From Siphonodentalium dalli (taxonomy: Eukaryota > Mollusca > Scaphopoda > Gadilida > Siphonodentaliidae), in NCBI GenBank assembly GCA_032622095.1, contig CP136066.1:114349319-114413318 (forward strand): DNA of 64,000 nucleotides, in the 5' to 3' direction. Each line of letters opens with the position of its first letter. Positions within the stretch are counted from its first letter, which is position 1. Positions 1 through 13,600 of the stretch are shown one piece after another. A program made the position numbers and the translations under genes. Below the pieces are notes generated by a model, which worked only from the letters and a program-made list of their open reading frames with translations, did no database searches and was not told the origin of the DNA.

Positions 1-1000
1 TATATAATTATCTGTTTGCAAATGTGTTTAGTAGTCAGACAGCTATGATTTATCTCCAAACAAAAATAACACATCGATTTCATTATAGTTGTCAATGAGA
101 CACGAAACGGGCCATAACATATAAAGTCATCATTAAATAAGGACGCTACTCGTGCATAACAATACACACCTACTGTTATATATGCGGAGTTTATAAACAA
201 ACTATAGTTGTTCCACGATTGTCCAATATATTCCACCTCATCTTGACGAATAGTATAGTCTGCCAGTGACATTTCTTGACGGGTGAAGTTAGACGTTTTT
301 CAATATAAATCTCCCTATTGTATCAAACGTAAAGCTGGTGCTGGTACAAAGGTACTGAGTCATGGCCGTTACACCGCTCAGTCAGTTGTGCACAAAGATG
401 AACAACCCTGAACGAGCTATTTGACTCTCGATTGGAGCGAGGTGGTCGATGCGAGTGGAGGGTTGTTTATCTTGGTGGACAGCGCCGATTGAGGGGTGTA
501 ACAGACTTACACACTGCTGTTTACTTATTACCAATAGTGGAATATGTAGCACTGAAATTTATCACAATTTATCGAATCAAATGTTTTCCCGATTCATAAA
601 GTGTCCAATAACGACAATTTGGCTTCGCCCACAATTAGATCCGGTCGTTGTCCCATTGTTCATGTCGAGCGAGCTGTGCGTGGGCATGCGTTCTCAATCA
701 ACCACGAACGGTTTATTTAGACTACTAGAACAATCACATTAGTCATAACGGGAAGAGTAATAATGTCGTATGAGTTGATAGTAAATATGAATTCGTGCGT
801 ACATACTTACATTCAGTCGAATCAGAACCTCTCGGAGTAAAGGGTTTTCAGCCAAACATTGAAATACATAATAATGCGATAGTGTTTGAACGAATATAGC
901 CACGCGAAGAAGATCCGATGGCACCTCGAACTATAGCAAAATTGTAATCAAGGGTATGGTGAGCAAGTAAATAGCGCTAATTTCCTACTTTGTTCTCTAC
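1..1000. other. No gene recognised
   Basis: Unique-looking AT-rich sequence. The short open frames (for example 449-742) have no recognisable domain, splice context or low-complexity signature of coding sequence. Nothing is supported here. Confidence 0.5.
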
Positions 1001-1009
1001 CGCAGCATG

Positions 1010-1340
1010 ATTGCAAGGGGGTGTCTCTACCCTAACTTTGGTTAAAATTTTCATCAGTTGGAAATTTCATGGTCAACATTGGTTGGAAATTTTACACCAC
1101 ATATATAGGTTGAAATTGTTCCCATTGATTGATATTCCTACCACTAATTAGCAGGGAATTTGTTGTTTTTAGACCAACAGTAGCATATTTTTTTCTAATT
1201 TTTGTCACAATTTTGCTTTGATATTCCAGTCAGTTGGAAATTTCCCAACATTTGGGGTGTCAGGTTGGACATTTCCAACAGTTGGAACGCTTTTGAGGTA
1301 CCAGTTGGAAAGTTTGAACACAAGGGGGTGGGTGAAAATT
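1010..1340. repeat. GTTGGAAATTT-type dispersed repeat
   Basis: Contains many irregular occurrences of GTTGGAAATTTCC-like words and their complements. The same family occurs at about 2400-2620, 2930-3640, 30880-31215, 41000-41220, 44500-44620, 47455-48030 and 61630-61950, often next to long G runs. No terminal repeats or coding capacity were recognised, so the class is unknown. Confidence 0.6.
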
Positions 1341-1619
1341 GATTGAGCTGGGTCAAGGCGGCGCTGTTGGAAATGCATGGTCTACGTACACCAAAAATGA
1401 GAACATCGAACCACGCCCTTGTCTATCTTCATTTAGTTCCAAATTACGTATAGCATGGGTTGCACTGATTATCATAGTTTCCTACTGTTAAAAGGTCAAC
1501 TTGGCGAGGTCAAGCTTCAGTGGGGGGTGAAGGAGAAGAATCAATCAGCATATCGTGCAACCGCATTTATTGGAGAAATATTTTGAAAATTTAATATTTA
1601 GGAACATCTCTAGTTGGGA

Positions 1620-2396
1620 ATTATCGACTTGTATCGATGTATCAATGCAAAGAGGAAAATTTTAGATGGCTGCTGCCGGACATATTATTCTTCGAAAATA
1701 GCAAAAATTCGGCAGCTCCCATCTAGAGGTGATCCTAAACATGCCTGTACAATTTCAAAAGATTTACTCTTTGCATAACTAAATACTTTGGCACATCCCA
1801 CATGCCACATCCCTCACCCGATCGTCACAAAACTCCATACGGATCTTCGGGGTGACATCAAGATGGGAGCCATCGATTATTTCCGAAATTTGTTTAAAAA
1901 CATGCTTGTCCACCAGCAGCTATCTTGGATTTCAAATTTGAATCCATCGGAACACCATGTAGCTCGCATATATCGAAGAAATGTTTTGTAAATTTACAGG
2001 CATGGTTATGACCACCCCTAGATGAGAGCTTTCGATTTGGAACGACTTTATGTGAAAAACATGACCGCCGGCAGCCATCTTAGATTTTACTCTTTGCATG
2101 ACTAAATCCTTCGGCACACCCTACAGGCCACATCCCTCATCCATTCGTCACCAAACTGCATATGGATCATTGGGGTGATCTCTAGATGGGAGCAGCCATC
2201 GATTATTTCAGCAATACGTTATAAAACATATGGCAACCAGTATCCATCTTGGCCACATTTATTGGCGAAATGTTTGAAATGAAAATAATTTCATCTACAC
2301 AATACAAGCCCTTTACTATAACATTTTGACTTTCCTTCTTCTTTGTCATTATATTCATTGCTCAGCAAAAAATGAACTCCTTACCAAGTTGAGCTA
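1620..2396 (-). repeat. AGCTCAACTT-ended tandem-repeat element, minus copy
   Basis: Internal units contain TTTAGTCATGCAAAGAGTAAAA words and GGATGTGGCC-type words, read on the minus strand. The right end is AAGTTGAGCTACAGTGTC (2386-2403), the complement of the left terminus of the elements at 35449 and 39274. The left boundary near 1620 is uncertain and no second terminus was found. Confidence 0.55.
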
Positions 2397-2929
2397 CAGT
2401 GTCATCTACACTTTGTCACAATTTCAAACTGAATTGGCCATCAGTTTGGAACTTCCCAACGTTATAGGAGATCCGGTTGGGAATTTCTAATTTGGAAAGC
2501 TTGGTGTAGCAGTTGTAACATTTCAGCCAATAGGTTGCGGGTGGAAATGGAATTTCGCGAAAATTTGAGTCTGGAAGTGTTCAAGGGTGGTGGGTGGATG
2601 AAGCGGTTTGAAATTTCAAGGAGGTGACCCCCCCCCCCTGAGAACTTCGGGCTGCTTTCCCTGTGGGTGGTGTGGTGCTTACTGACTGCTATTTGTTTTA
2701 CGCCATCAATATCACAACACATGTTACATGTATACATATATAGTTTGTTTCGGATGCAAAAACTCCATGGAGACATTTTGAAACTAACATTTTTGTTTTT
2801 AGTTTATGAGTTTCAACATCGAGATAATAAATAAAAGTTCAATATGCCTATCGCTCACGTTACTAGCGCAAACTGAGATATACATCGGTCGGGTTTGGGT
2901 TCCATGGGGGCGTGACGACATACGGTCCG

Positions 2930-3640
2930 GTGTGTCAACATTGACCTGGCTAGATGGTCTCGGTTGGGGGGGGGGGGGTGGATGTCCACCTTGGAATTTT
3001 CAACTGCAGCTCCGCCTTGAACCAGACCAAAGTTTCCATTTGCACCCCCTGGATTTGGATGCTAGCCTATATTCTGAATGGTGGTCACTAGCCAGAGGGA
3101 GGAACATTACCCACTGGGCCAACCATATAGCGTTTGAGACCTGAACCTGAACACTTGCAAAATACTAGTCGTCTAACTGCAGTCAAATTCACACGACCAC
3201 GGGGGGGGGGGGGGGGGGGGGGGGGGGGACGCACAGGGTCGACCATTGTTCGTTGGAAATTTACAACGTCACATCGCCCCTAAGGATGGAAAATTCCAAC
3301 TGATGGTCGTTTCAGTCAAATTTTTGCAAAAAGTAGGAAAATATGAAATATGAAAATTCCCAACTAATAAATCGTTGGAAAATCAAACTATAAGAACAAT
3401 TTCAACCTATTGTTGATGTGAAATTTCCAACTAATGTTGTACTAGGTATGAACTTTACAATTGTTGGAAATTTTGACGAAAATGGGGGGAGACACCATCC
3501 AACACCCGCCCCCTGTCGCCAGATCTCTGAGTGTCAACCCCATACCTTTGGTCAACGTTTGCAAACATTTGTAGCTAACACAGCAGCAGTTGGAAATGTT
3601 CGACCTGAATAGGTTAAATTTGATCTGACAGTTTGATTTT
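2930..3640. repeat. GTTGGAAATTT repeat with G tracts
   Basis: Second large block of the GTTGGAAATTT family. It contains G runs of 13 (2966-2978) and 28 (3201-3228). The open frames across it (2806-3144, 3418-3612) are repeat sequence, not genes. Confidence 0.55.
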
Positions 3641-3960
3641 TTAACCAGTAGGCCATATTCAGTGTGAAACTATTTTATTTCTTTAATTTTAATTTTTAAA
3701 GTCGAATATACTTCGGATAGGAAATTTGAACTTAAAAAGTAATCACTTCGAATATTTTAACCATTGGGGTGTCGAGCAGGTAAAGTAATTTCAAACCGTT
3801 GACAATGTTGAATTACTAAGCAGTTGGACGTATTTTTTTCGTCTGAGCGCAGACTGCATTAAAAGTTAATCTTGTAACAAATAGCTTGTATATTCACAGA
3901 TTTGATTAAATTAGCAAAAAGATTCTTAATAATTATACGCATACCATGTGAACATGAACA

Positions 3961-4092
3961 TTTATTGCACGTTATCGTAACACACAGGGATCACACAGTT
4001 CCCATATAATGCAAATGCAATGATAATGCGCAGACGTGATTATTTTATGAACACTCTTTATATGCATAAGTAATGGTGAAGCTATCTTTATT
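3961..4092 (-). terminator. Candidate poly(A) signals for the MCFD2-like gene
   Basis: AATAAA on the minus strand occurs at 4092-4087 and again at 3966-3961, about 345 and 471 bases past the stop codon. Either could end the mRNA. No other 3' UTR landmark was recognised between 3640 and 4436. Confidence 0.35.
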
Positions 4093-4436
4093 ATAGCTGA
4101 TATTTCGAATGTGCCGACCAAAATCCAAAAAATTCAAAACCTATTAAGACTAGATCTTTTGATATCTGACCGCCAAATACTCCCATGATTGTGATTATAG
4201 GTTTGATCTCATTATTTTTTGGTATCACCATTTTCTGTTTTAAATCTGTTTTTGATGGTGCAAAATCGACGAAATCGGATCAAATATCGCTTAGGTGTCA
4301 AATGCTCCATCATGATTCGTGCGAAAGATTTGTTGTCAATTTGACTGGCTCGCAGCTATCATTCCACTACGTTTCCTAAAATATACGATACTAGCCACGG
4401 TGGGCCATGCACGTTCAAAATACGAGTCTATGGTGG

Positions 4437-4657
4437 TCACAAATCTTGCTGCTTCGTTTGTTTAATTCCATCAATATCCTGCTGTAACTTTTCCATTTTT
4501 TCCTTCAGTTTCTTCAGTTTTTCTGGGTCATTCTCAATTTGTCGAACCTGCTCGGCGTAAGCTTCTTCTTGTCTGCGCCTGGAACTGGCATATTCCGGAT
4601 ACGTTAGGTATCCGTCGTCGTCAAGATCGTCATCGGCTAATATTTTATCGATCGTTG
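4437..4657 (-). CDS. MCFD2-like: MCFD2-like coding exon 4 (EF-hand 2 and C-terminal tail)
   Basis: 221-base last coding exon after acceptor ttttcttag. It codes for IDKILADDD, then the canonical loop DLDDDGYLTYPE, then a highly charged helix-like tail with Leu/Lys/Glu heptad character, ending QQDL and TGA at 4439-4437. The C-terminus is not a KDEL-type retrieval signal. The tail is additional to vertebrate MCFD2. Confidence 0.88.
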
Positions 4658-7600
4658 CTAAGAAAATAAAGAATAATATATATTCAAATAAGTCGAAAAT
4701 AAAGGATAATATATATTCAAAGTAAGTAGAAAATAAATAAATAAAATAAAGGATATTATATGTTCAAAGTAAGTCGAAAATAAAGGATAATACATATTCA
4801 AAGTAATAAAGGATAGTATTTTTTCAAAGTAAATAAAGGATAATATTTATTCAAAGTAAGTCGAAAATAAGTGAAAAACAATTAAGCACAATGGCGACTC
4901 CATGGCGTTCGTGAAAATCGGACATTTTTTAATAAAGGGGTGTGAACGTTCCCCATGCACGAAGAAGGCATTATCGGCACCACCAGCTTTATTTCAATTG
5001 CTAAAGATTAGGATTTTACAGGTTTGATTTAAACATATTTTCTGCTCTGCGTATGAACATTATATATTCGTGCAAATGCTTTTGCAAATGATTGCAGTTC
5101 GGGCGATTATAGTTTGAAAGGTCCATTATGCGGATGTATTCCAATAGCGTACATGTACTTATTTCTACAAGTCAACTTGATTACAATCTTCATACACCGT
5201 TAAAGAGACACATACTGCTCTGGCTTCAAGCTATAAACCCAGTAACTGATCGTTTGTCATATTTTGAGGATGAAAATATGCCAAAAATATACACTTAAAA
5301 GATGTACGGAAACCACATAAATTCATTCTCATCAAAACGAATTTCTGAAGCTTATATAATACCGTATATATGTATGCTTAGTATTTATTGATTTCGTTTT
5401 GACCCCCCCCCCCCACACCACCCAAGAGACAGTTCTCACAAAGGGAACGGTGCGACTTTTTACCCGTCTCCTGGCCAATTTGAAAGCCACACTTCTTTGA
5501 GTTCACCGACATATTCCAAATCCACGAGTATAATCGAGAACGTGAAATGTCCAAAAAACAAAACAACACAAAACAAAAACAAACAAACAAATAAACACAC
5601 ACCCACCTTAAAATTCTCAAGTATGCAAATTTATAATCCCGGCGGTATTGTACAGCAAATATGCAAACGTCCAAAGTCAGGTTTTTTTCAGAACTTAACG
5701 AAGCCATGGTTGAATGGCGATGGTATGTGTATTTTAAATTTCTAGGCATTAATATTCCACGAAAATCATCGAGGACTTGGAATGCGGAAAAGAGTTCCAA
5801 GACCGGTGCGTATAAAAGCCGAACACAACCAAACATAACCAAACACAAGTCCAAATAATGGGAAATATAACGAACAAAATTCATAGGCGTGTGTATTCAT
5901 GTTCACACTATTACTATACGAAGTTTGGTGGAGTTCGGGCCAATAATAAGTGTTTTATTCGATATTTTGTAAAACGCGTTTAGTGTTCGGCATAGAAAAG
6001 CCGAACACAAGCTTCTCTCGTGGATTAGTCTATAACGGCTGTCTAGCTAGGTGATAATTAATATAAGATATATGGTCACTAAGCCGAAAGGCTTTAAGTG
6101 TTGTTTAGTGTGGTCGTTGAAGCAGAATTTGGGGATCAACCCGGAATAAATTGGATACAAGCTGATTTTGGTGTCATTCGATGCGGAAAAGCCTCAGGAA
6201 CAACATATCCAAAATCTTTGTTATCCAAGATGGCGTCCAACATGGTTGTCTATACTACATCAGTTCTCGAAACAAGTCATTATACGATATATTATGGCAT
6301 CGGAATTACGCCGTTGTACCAGTTTGTGTTAAATTATAGTATGGGAGCGAATAGAGTGACACGCACAGAAAATCATACAATCGTGGCCATGAAATGGCTG
6401 TCAAAATGGCCACAACTGCAAGCAGTACAACAAAGAAAGCAACATATTGGATAACCACATAGGAGTGAAAACATGTATTGATAATATACAAGTCGGTTGT
6501 TGAATATCTTTAAAGGTACACACATCATTAAACAGATCCATCTGAAGGATTTATCGGCCACTGCACCGCAAGTCAAACCCCAATGATTTGCGTCTTTAAA
6601 GTTTGGGTGTTCTGCTTATCCAACATCCAATTGTCGGGCCAAAAATAATAATATCGGACATGCAACACACGAACTAATGTTTCGCCTCACAGTTCATGGT
6701 AGTTTTATTCGGCGTGATGATTAATTATTTAATGTAACGCCGAAATTTAAGTGCACACTCTATAGCGGTCTAAATGTTAGTTATATTTCCGGAATTGTCA
6801 ACACTCCCGGTGATATTAAACAATACATATTTGTAGCAATGCTTATTATACTGTAAAGAAACACTCATATCTTCAATAGATTAGCACCGCGTCTCACCAG
6901 ATCAAAGAGACGGAACAACACACATTGTATGTAAGACTAATTTTCATGCTGCTAACAAACCGTGTTCTTAGTAGACAATTTTGTTCAAATTACTTCAATC
7001 ACAACTTTACAACTGGAATATGCAGCTACGCAATGCACACTATTAGTTTTCAGTATATTTTTGTTTGAAAATATCTTACCATTACCACCCACATAATCAT
7101 GCTAAATATCGAGTGATCACCGTTTAAGATGTTATTTCAACGTTGAACATTCACGCAATAGTATTAATTGTGGTTATGTGTGCAGCAGATATGTGTAACA
7201 TTAGGGAGAAGGAGTAAACGTGGTGATGCGGTTGAAGAAAACGTAGTAAGTTTCGCGTAGATGTGGCCTTGGTGAATTCAACCAAATATAATTTCCAGGT
7301 ATAAACACAGTCTTTGTCACAGAGTATGTAGGCAATTTTGGTCAAGTTTAGAATTTATTGACGATAGTCTATGGTACTCCTTCGTGTTTTAATAAATTTA
7401 GTTCATGGTATACCACCATGCATTCTTGTGATAAAAGCGAAATATTCGTGTTTTATCACTTGATCTGAGGCAACTATGACTACTATTTTGAGACACGGAC
7501 AATAGAATATACGCATTTTACCCAGTACTATATGAATATCTTTCATACCGTTTTATATCAGTTAATTTTTAAAGGTTTCATGCTGTAGATATCAAAATAA

Positions 7601-10600
7601 ATGATGATCGGTCACACTCGTGAGACTGCTCGGAGTACACATTTTTCTGCTTCTAGAAAAAGGTCTCATAGTCAATACATCTCTACTAAATCCCATTTAG
7701 CTATTTAATTACACATATATCACACGATTCAAGATAAGCAGTACAGAAAAAACTGCGTTATGTTTCCGTTTCTGGGCGTACAAAAGTCAAGATTTAACCG
7801 TTTCATAAGACCCTGGTTTCGCTTGCTCTCTCGTGAGATACATCAGATATAATTCGTACATCTCTAATCAAAAGTTTGTCTTATACTCTGCAATCATTCT
7901 TCCTCGCATAATTCGAGAGTTTGTTTACTCGTATAGGACTAGCTCTTCAATTTTGCACATGTAAATTTCATTCGATTTTGTCCATTTTGGCGGCCATTTT
8001 GGGAAATACATTCTACAGATATGGCTTACGACAAAGCATTGTTTGTATATATTTCAATGTATTACGAATTTGGCATTAATTGGAGCACCTACCGCAGAAA
8101 TTCAGTATTTTGCGATAACAACAGACATTATGGACGCCATCTTGGATCCTGAATTTTCCCATGAGCGGATTTTTGATATGTTGTTCCTGGTGTTTTCCCG
8201 CGTCGAATAACACAACAATCAGCTTGTATCCAATTTATTCCGGGTTCAACTCTCCAACGACCACACTTGGTGGGCCCCGCCATGAAAGACACCGTACGAT
8301 TGTAAAAACAATAGTTGAGTGACAAGAAAGTGAGTTCATGGTGCAATATCCGAGAAGTTCTATATAAGAATGTGGTATGATATTATTTGGCAAATCACAA
8401 TCTCAGCAGTATTTGGCATTCTGATCACAGGTCTGAAAATTCTACAATGCCTAATTCCAAATTGATTTACCCATGTGGTGTTTGTTCCCAGGAATGTCAC
8501 GAGATACGCAGCATCGGCTGCGATATGTGTGACCGATGGTTTCATGTAGAGTGCCAGCAATTGAAAATCAGTGAGTTTTTACTAAGTCATCGCTTAGTGA
8601 CCAATTTAATTTCTGCCAGAATCTTCGGCAAATTTCGACTGACGGACGTTTGACGATACCGAAAACCGCGGCTATTGTTCAGAAGCCATGTCAGACTAAA
8701 AGAGTAAAGGCATGCAAAACTAGATCAATCAACCCTAGCAAGCGTCAAAAGGTATCTTGAGCGCAAAATAATTATTCCTTTCATATCACATTCCTGTCAT
8801 ATCAGACACATTTTTGAAAACGATCTTAAATTCCTGCATATCAGACTTTTAAAAATATACAATACGAAATGCTCTTTATTCGTATTCAGACAATTCATTT
8901 CAATTCAATCGGTATTCGATGCATGTGTTTCTACGATAGGTTGAACACTGGCTTTATATCGGCTTCCACCATACAGCATGATATATACACAAAAGTTAGG
9001 CACGCATCAGAGCCATTTCCATCCACTGACTTCAAGGAGAACAAACTCTGCCCAAATCCGTTCCGCTGAGGTTTGTGTTCGGCTTTTCTATGCCGAACAC
9101 AAACGCGTTATACAAAACACCCAACAAAACACTCATTATTGAACCAAACTCCACCAAACTTCGTATAGTAATAGTATGAACGTGAATACATATGCCTATG
9201 AACTTTACAAGGTGGTCTTATATTTAGTAGACTGTATATAGAGTTATATATCTCAAACGGCAGCTAACGCCACATCTATGCATATCTATGTGTTAATTAA
9301 TTACCGGTGACTGAGTGTCGAACATAAAAACTTGTGTTCGGCTTTTCTATGCCGAACACTAAACGCGTTTTACAAAATATCGAATAAAACACTTATTATT
9401 GGCCCGAACTCCACCAAAGTTCGTATAGTAATAGTGTGAACATGAATACATATGCCTATGAACTTTATTCGTTATATTTCCCATTATTTGGACTTGTGTT
9501 CGGTTATGTTCGGTTGTGTTCGACTTTTATGAGCTCCCCCATAAAACAGAGTATGGTGGATACCACAAGTCCATTTTATCTCACGGACTATCTGGTCTTC
9601 GAACTATTTCCCGCCGACGACACAATCTGGCGATATATAGACCAGAATTTGGCGAGATTCCAGAATTGTTATATTTCTGGCGCGATCGATGCCTGAAATT
9701 TTGCGAATTATCTCCAGGTTAGTCTTCGAGGGAGCTAGACCACCTGAGATAATTCGCAAAATTTCACTTCCTGCCACCGGTGATACGTTCAAGAAAGCCA
9801 AGGACTCTTTGAATGAATATTTCATCCCGAAGGTTAATACAGTTTTTGAGAGATATCAAGTCAGGCAGTTGAAACGTGAACCTGGTGAAGCACTGGAACA
9901 GTGTGTGTTCCGACTGCAACAAGCTGTAATGTACTGTGACTACGACGGCCAAGAAGATGTTGAGATGCTGTTGCGGGTTCTTCTCAGTTATAATGATTCC
10001 CATTGCACAATAGCATTCGCGGACAACTGGGATATAGATAAGGCAGTTAGTAACTTGGGTGACAGAGAAAGGGTAGATGAGTAGGCACATATCATAAAAG
10101 CTGACTCCGAAAATGTTGTTTGGAAAATTAACAGATATCCTATAAATAATGAAGATGCAACTCATTTTCGAAATACAGTGAACAGTTTATGTAGAGGATG
10201 TTCTGCTCATAATATAGTTTGCCGAAATTGTCAAGGATTGCATCACTTCGCAAAGCAGTGTTTCAGGAAAAGAGTATCTTGTTTGGAAAACGAAACAATT
10301 CGCAAACAAACATTGAACAGGGGTGAAGAGCATTGTTTCGACATAGCTTGAAATCCAAGAAATCCAAGAAAGTCATGCCAATACTAAGATACCAGACTTC
10401 AACACGATTGAATATCGTAACCAGTAACCCTGATGCTAGTCTGGAATTGACGGAAGAAATTTATGTTGTCTCAGATAATTCAATTGAAGGGGGAACTGGA
10501 AACGGAATGGACGCACCTAAATTGTTGGGAAGAATTCCGTCCAAAAATTCAGTGCATTGGGAAGCAGAATCTTGCAGAGGTTAAGCTAAGCATGGACTAG

Positions 10601-13600
10601 TCGGTCAAAACCGGTTGCATGCACAGAAGAATACCATCCATTTTACAGATAGGGGTAAAAGAACTTAGGTGCTTAAAAGAATCAGATGTTATTGAAGGTA
10701 TAGTAAAGTCCAAAATAACAGAGGAATTTGCGAAAAGCCGCCCTGTGTGTCAGATATATACACCAGTTCCAAAGGCAGAACCAGCGAAAATGTCAGAATT
10801 ACCAGATGGGTCTTGGCAAATCTTATCAATTTATTTGTGTGGCCCTTTCCCGTCTGGAGATTATCTTGTGGTATTGGTGGTTGACTATTCCAGGTTTCCT
10901 GCTGTTCAGATTATTCGATCAACAACAGGCACTGTTATCACTGAGCTGGACCAGATTTTGTCAGAGTATTCGACACCCCGTGTAATACGAACTGATGATG
11001 AATCACCATTCAATAGTAGTGCTTTTCAGGATTATGCAAAAAAAAAAGAGGTGGGATTTCATCACCGGAAAATCACTCCGATTCATCCTCGTGCAAATGT
11101 TAAGGTTGAAAGGTTTGTGTTCTTTTTGAAAAGGGCAATTGAAACTGCTCGTGCTGAAAGTCGGTTCTGGAAGAAACTATAGATATGCACCACACTGTTC
11201 AACCGGAAAACCACCATATGAACTGTATTCGGACGTGGAATGAACACTAACTTCCTATCATGCTTACCAATATAATTGATGACGATATTCGTCATAAAGA
11301 TGGGATTTCGAAAGACAAGATGAAGCGTACTGCAGACTCTAAGGTGTATGCCAGTGAACACGACATTGATTCTGATGATTTAGTGCTTGTTCGTCAGAGA
11401 ACGAAGGACAAAGTTATCCTCCATATGAACAAGAACCATATAAAGTGATAACTGTGAATGGTTCAATGATTACAGCAATCCGTAGTGACAACTGAATATC
11501 ACACGTGGTGCGTTCATGTTCAAGAAGTTTGTCAGCAGTGACAGTTATCATATGAATATGCATGACAATATTGACATGTTTGGAGGGGATGTCGTTATCA
11601 ACTCAGATGGTAACCCAGTCAATGTCAATATTCTCATAGTAGACGTGGTCATCAGAATGATGAGAGCAGTGTGCAACAACGAGAACCAAGGCAAAACAAA
11701 CCACTTACACAACTCAAAGAATATGTCACGACTTAGCAAATTGACATATCATGTCAAAGCAACAGACAGTAGTTCATTTGTGAAATAACTTTTATTCTTA
11801 CTTACATTTCGCGAACACTAAAATATTTAACTAACTATGGCAAAAGACTGTTTTTTGTGGACGTCTTATGTTATATTATGTGTGAAACCAGTTTTTTTTA
11901 GTTGTGTGTGTTATCAAAATTAAAGTAGTTTCTAATCGTAGATTGTCTTAGTAAAACACATTGTAATAACAATTCCACGACACTACACATGTAGCTCGCA
12001 ATATTCTGGCATCGACAATTCTGGCGCCGCGCCAAATTCTGACCTCGCGCAAGATTGTGAAGTCAGCGGGAAATAGTTCTAATACTATAGCTCGGGAGAT
12101 AGTTCGCTCGCCGGACAATGGCCAAAACTACTCTGACACTCGATAGCACTTCATCCAATCAAAAGACAGTATGACCCTCTGTGAATTCAAGGCATATAAT
12201 AACATTGATTAAAAGATCCATCGAGCGAGCCAACTGTGTGAGTTGGTTGGTGCGCGACAAAATAGAAAAAATCTAACTGTGAACCTAAAAGTTTCTGAAA
12301 TAGATCGCACTAAAATCAAGCACACTCACGTTGGGGGTTCGGTCACACGATAACCGGAGACGACCTATATAAGCTATAAGTTATCGAATCCCCTCAATAA
12401 CATCGTATTTGTTTATTATATTGCAATTGTTTTGTTATGAAATATATGGAATAAATACTGTGTACACTAAAGTTCAATTCTGATGATGTTTTCTAGTTTC
12501 ATTCTGGCGATCAAACGCCATTATGCGCAATGAAACGACTTACTGAATCCACAGACATTTATCAGCCGTTTTCAACGGTCCGCGAAGAATTAATGATGGG
12601 CTGATGTTCAGAGTTGCCACTTATTTATATATTGGATACACCACTTTGATGATTGTATATCTAAAGGCTCATAATGGCTTCAAAGTTGTCGGAGAGGTGG
12701 ATGATTACAACGTACCGGTATAGTAATCTTTCATATACTGATGCCGTCTCTTTTTCACAGAATTGACTTCTTCGTCACTTTTCCCTTCTAAGCCGTGTCG
12801 CAGACCAGCTTCCAGCTCTTCGTCTGAAACCATGTGGTCCAAAGCATGCAGCAACTCAATACCGTCCAGTCTGTAGTCCTTGTTGAAGTCGTGTGTTCTG
12901 AAAGATCACCACGATGAATGATTATATATAATATCGCCGCACAAGCCTTTTCTGATATATTGAGAATATGATATATATATATATATATATATCTTTATTT
13001 ATCCTCCATATATAATGAAGATATAATTCTAGTTAACCGGATACTCTAATACATGTAGGTGGTAGACAGATACCTATCAGCCAGTATTTGCCAATTTCAA
13101 TGTTCATTTTTCAATTAAAACATAGTTGCTAAAATTGGTTAAACTGTCATTTGGAATAAAGCAGATCACTAAGTTTCCCAGTGGTACTATATAAGTGTAC
13201 GATTTAATGCGGTTTCAGACCAAAGATAGTGAAATGGGGGGGGGGGGGGGGTGGGGGTGTCAAATAATGAAAGAGTACACAATTTTGGTTTGCAGGTTTG
13301 TGGGTGGTGGGTCCCCTAAAAAATTAAGATGCAATAAAACCAGCATATTTTCCTGCAATTTCTTTTTTACATCCCCTGGATCAACAAATGAAAATATGTA
13401 ATATTGCTATTGGAGACCACTGTGTGTAGGCTATACTTTGGACAAATATCTTCTGGAAGTGGTTCTGGAAATCATACCAATCAAGTTATATATCTCGGCT
13501 AATATTTATGTCAATATACATGTGCGTTGAATTTATGTCACAATATATTGGCATATTTCGACGACTCCACTTCTTCAAGAATTCTCCGATATCTCCGTTT

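Larger units (their letters stand above)
5812..9530. mobile_element. Composite fold-back element with about 200-bp terminal inverted repeats
   Basis: The left arm 5812-6011 and right arm 9331-9530 are near-identical in opposite orientation (about 95% by eye). They share a hairpin motif GTGTTCGGC...GCCGAACAC, the word GTAAAACGCGTTTAGTGTTCGG, and a CTATTACTATACGAA block. A third partial copy lies at 9072-9211, in the same orientation as the right arm. Inside is a second inverted pair (6106-6235 and 8150-8280) and a PHD-finger fragment. No transposase was recognised and no clear target duplication was seen. The element sits in the last intron of the MCFD2-like gene. Confidence 0.7.

Noticed and set aside
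2462-3144. Open frames of 104 and 112 codons
   Set aside because: They lie in GTTGGAAATTT repeat with poly-G, producing Gly and Pro runs.
5378-5884. 168-codon minus-strand open frame
   Set aside because: It spans a C tract and A/C-rich low-complexity sequence and runs into the left arm of the fold-back element. The translation has no domain and is rich in Phe/Cys runs typical of non-coding AT sequence.
12000-12060. Start of a 5' LTR with an identical partner
   Set aside because: No second copy of this sequence was found upstream of the gag remnant, so only a tentative single LTR was listed.
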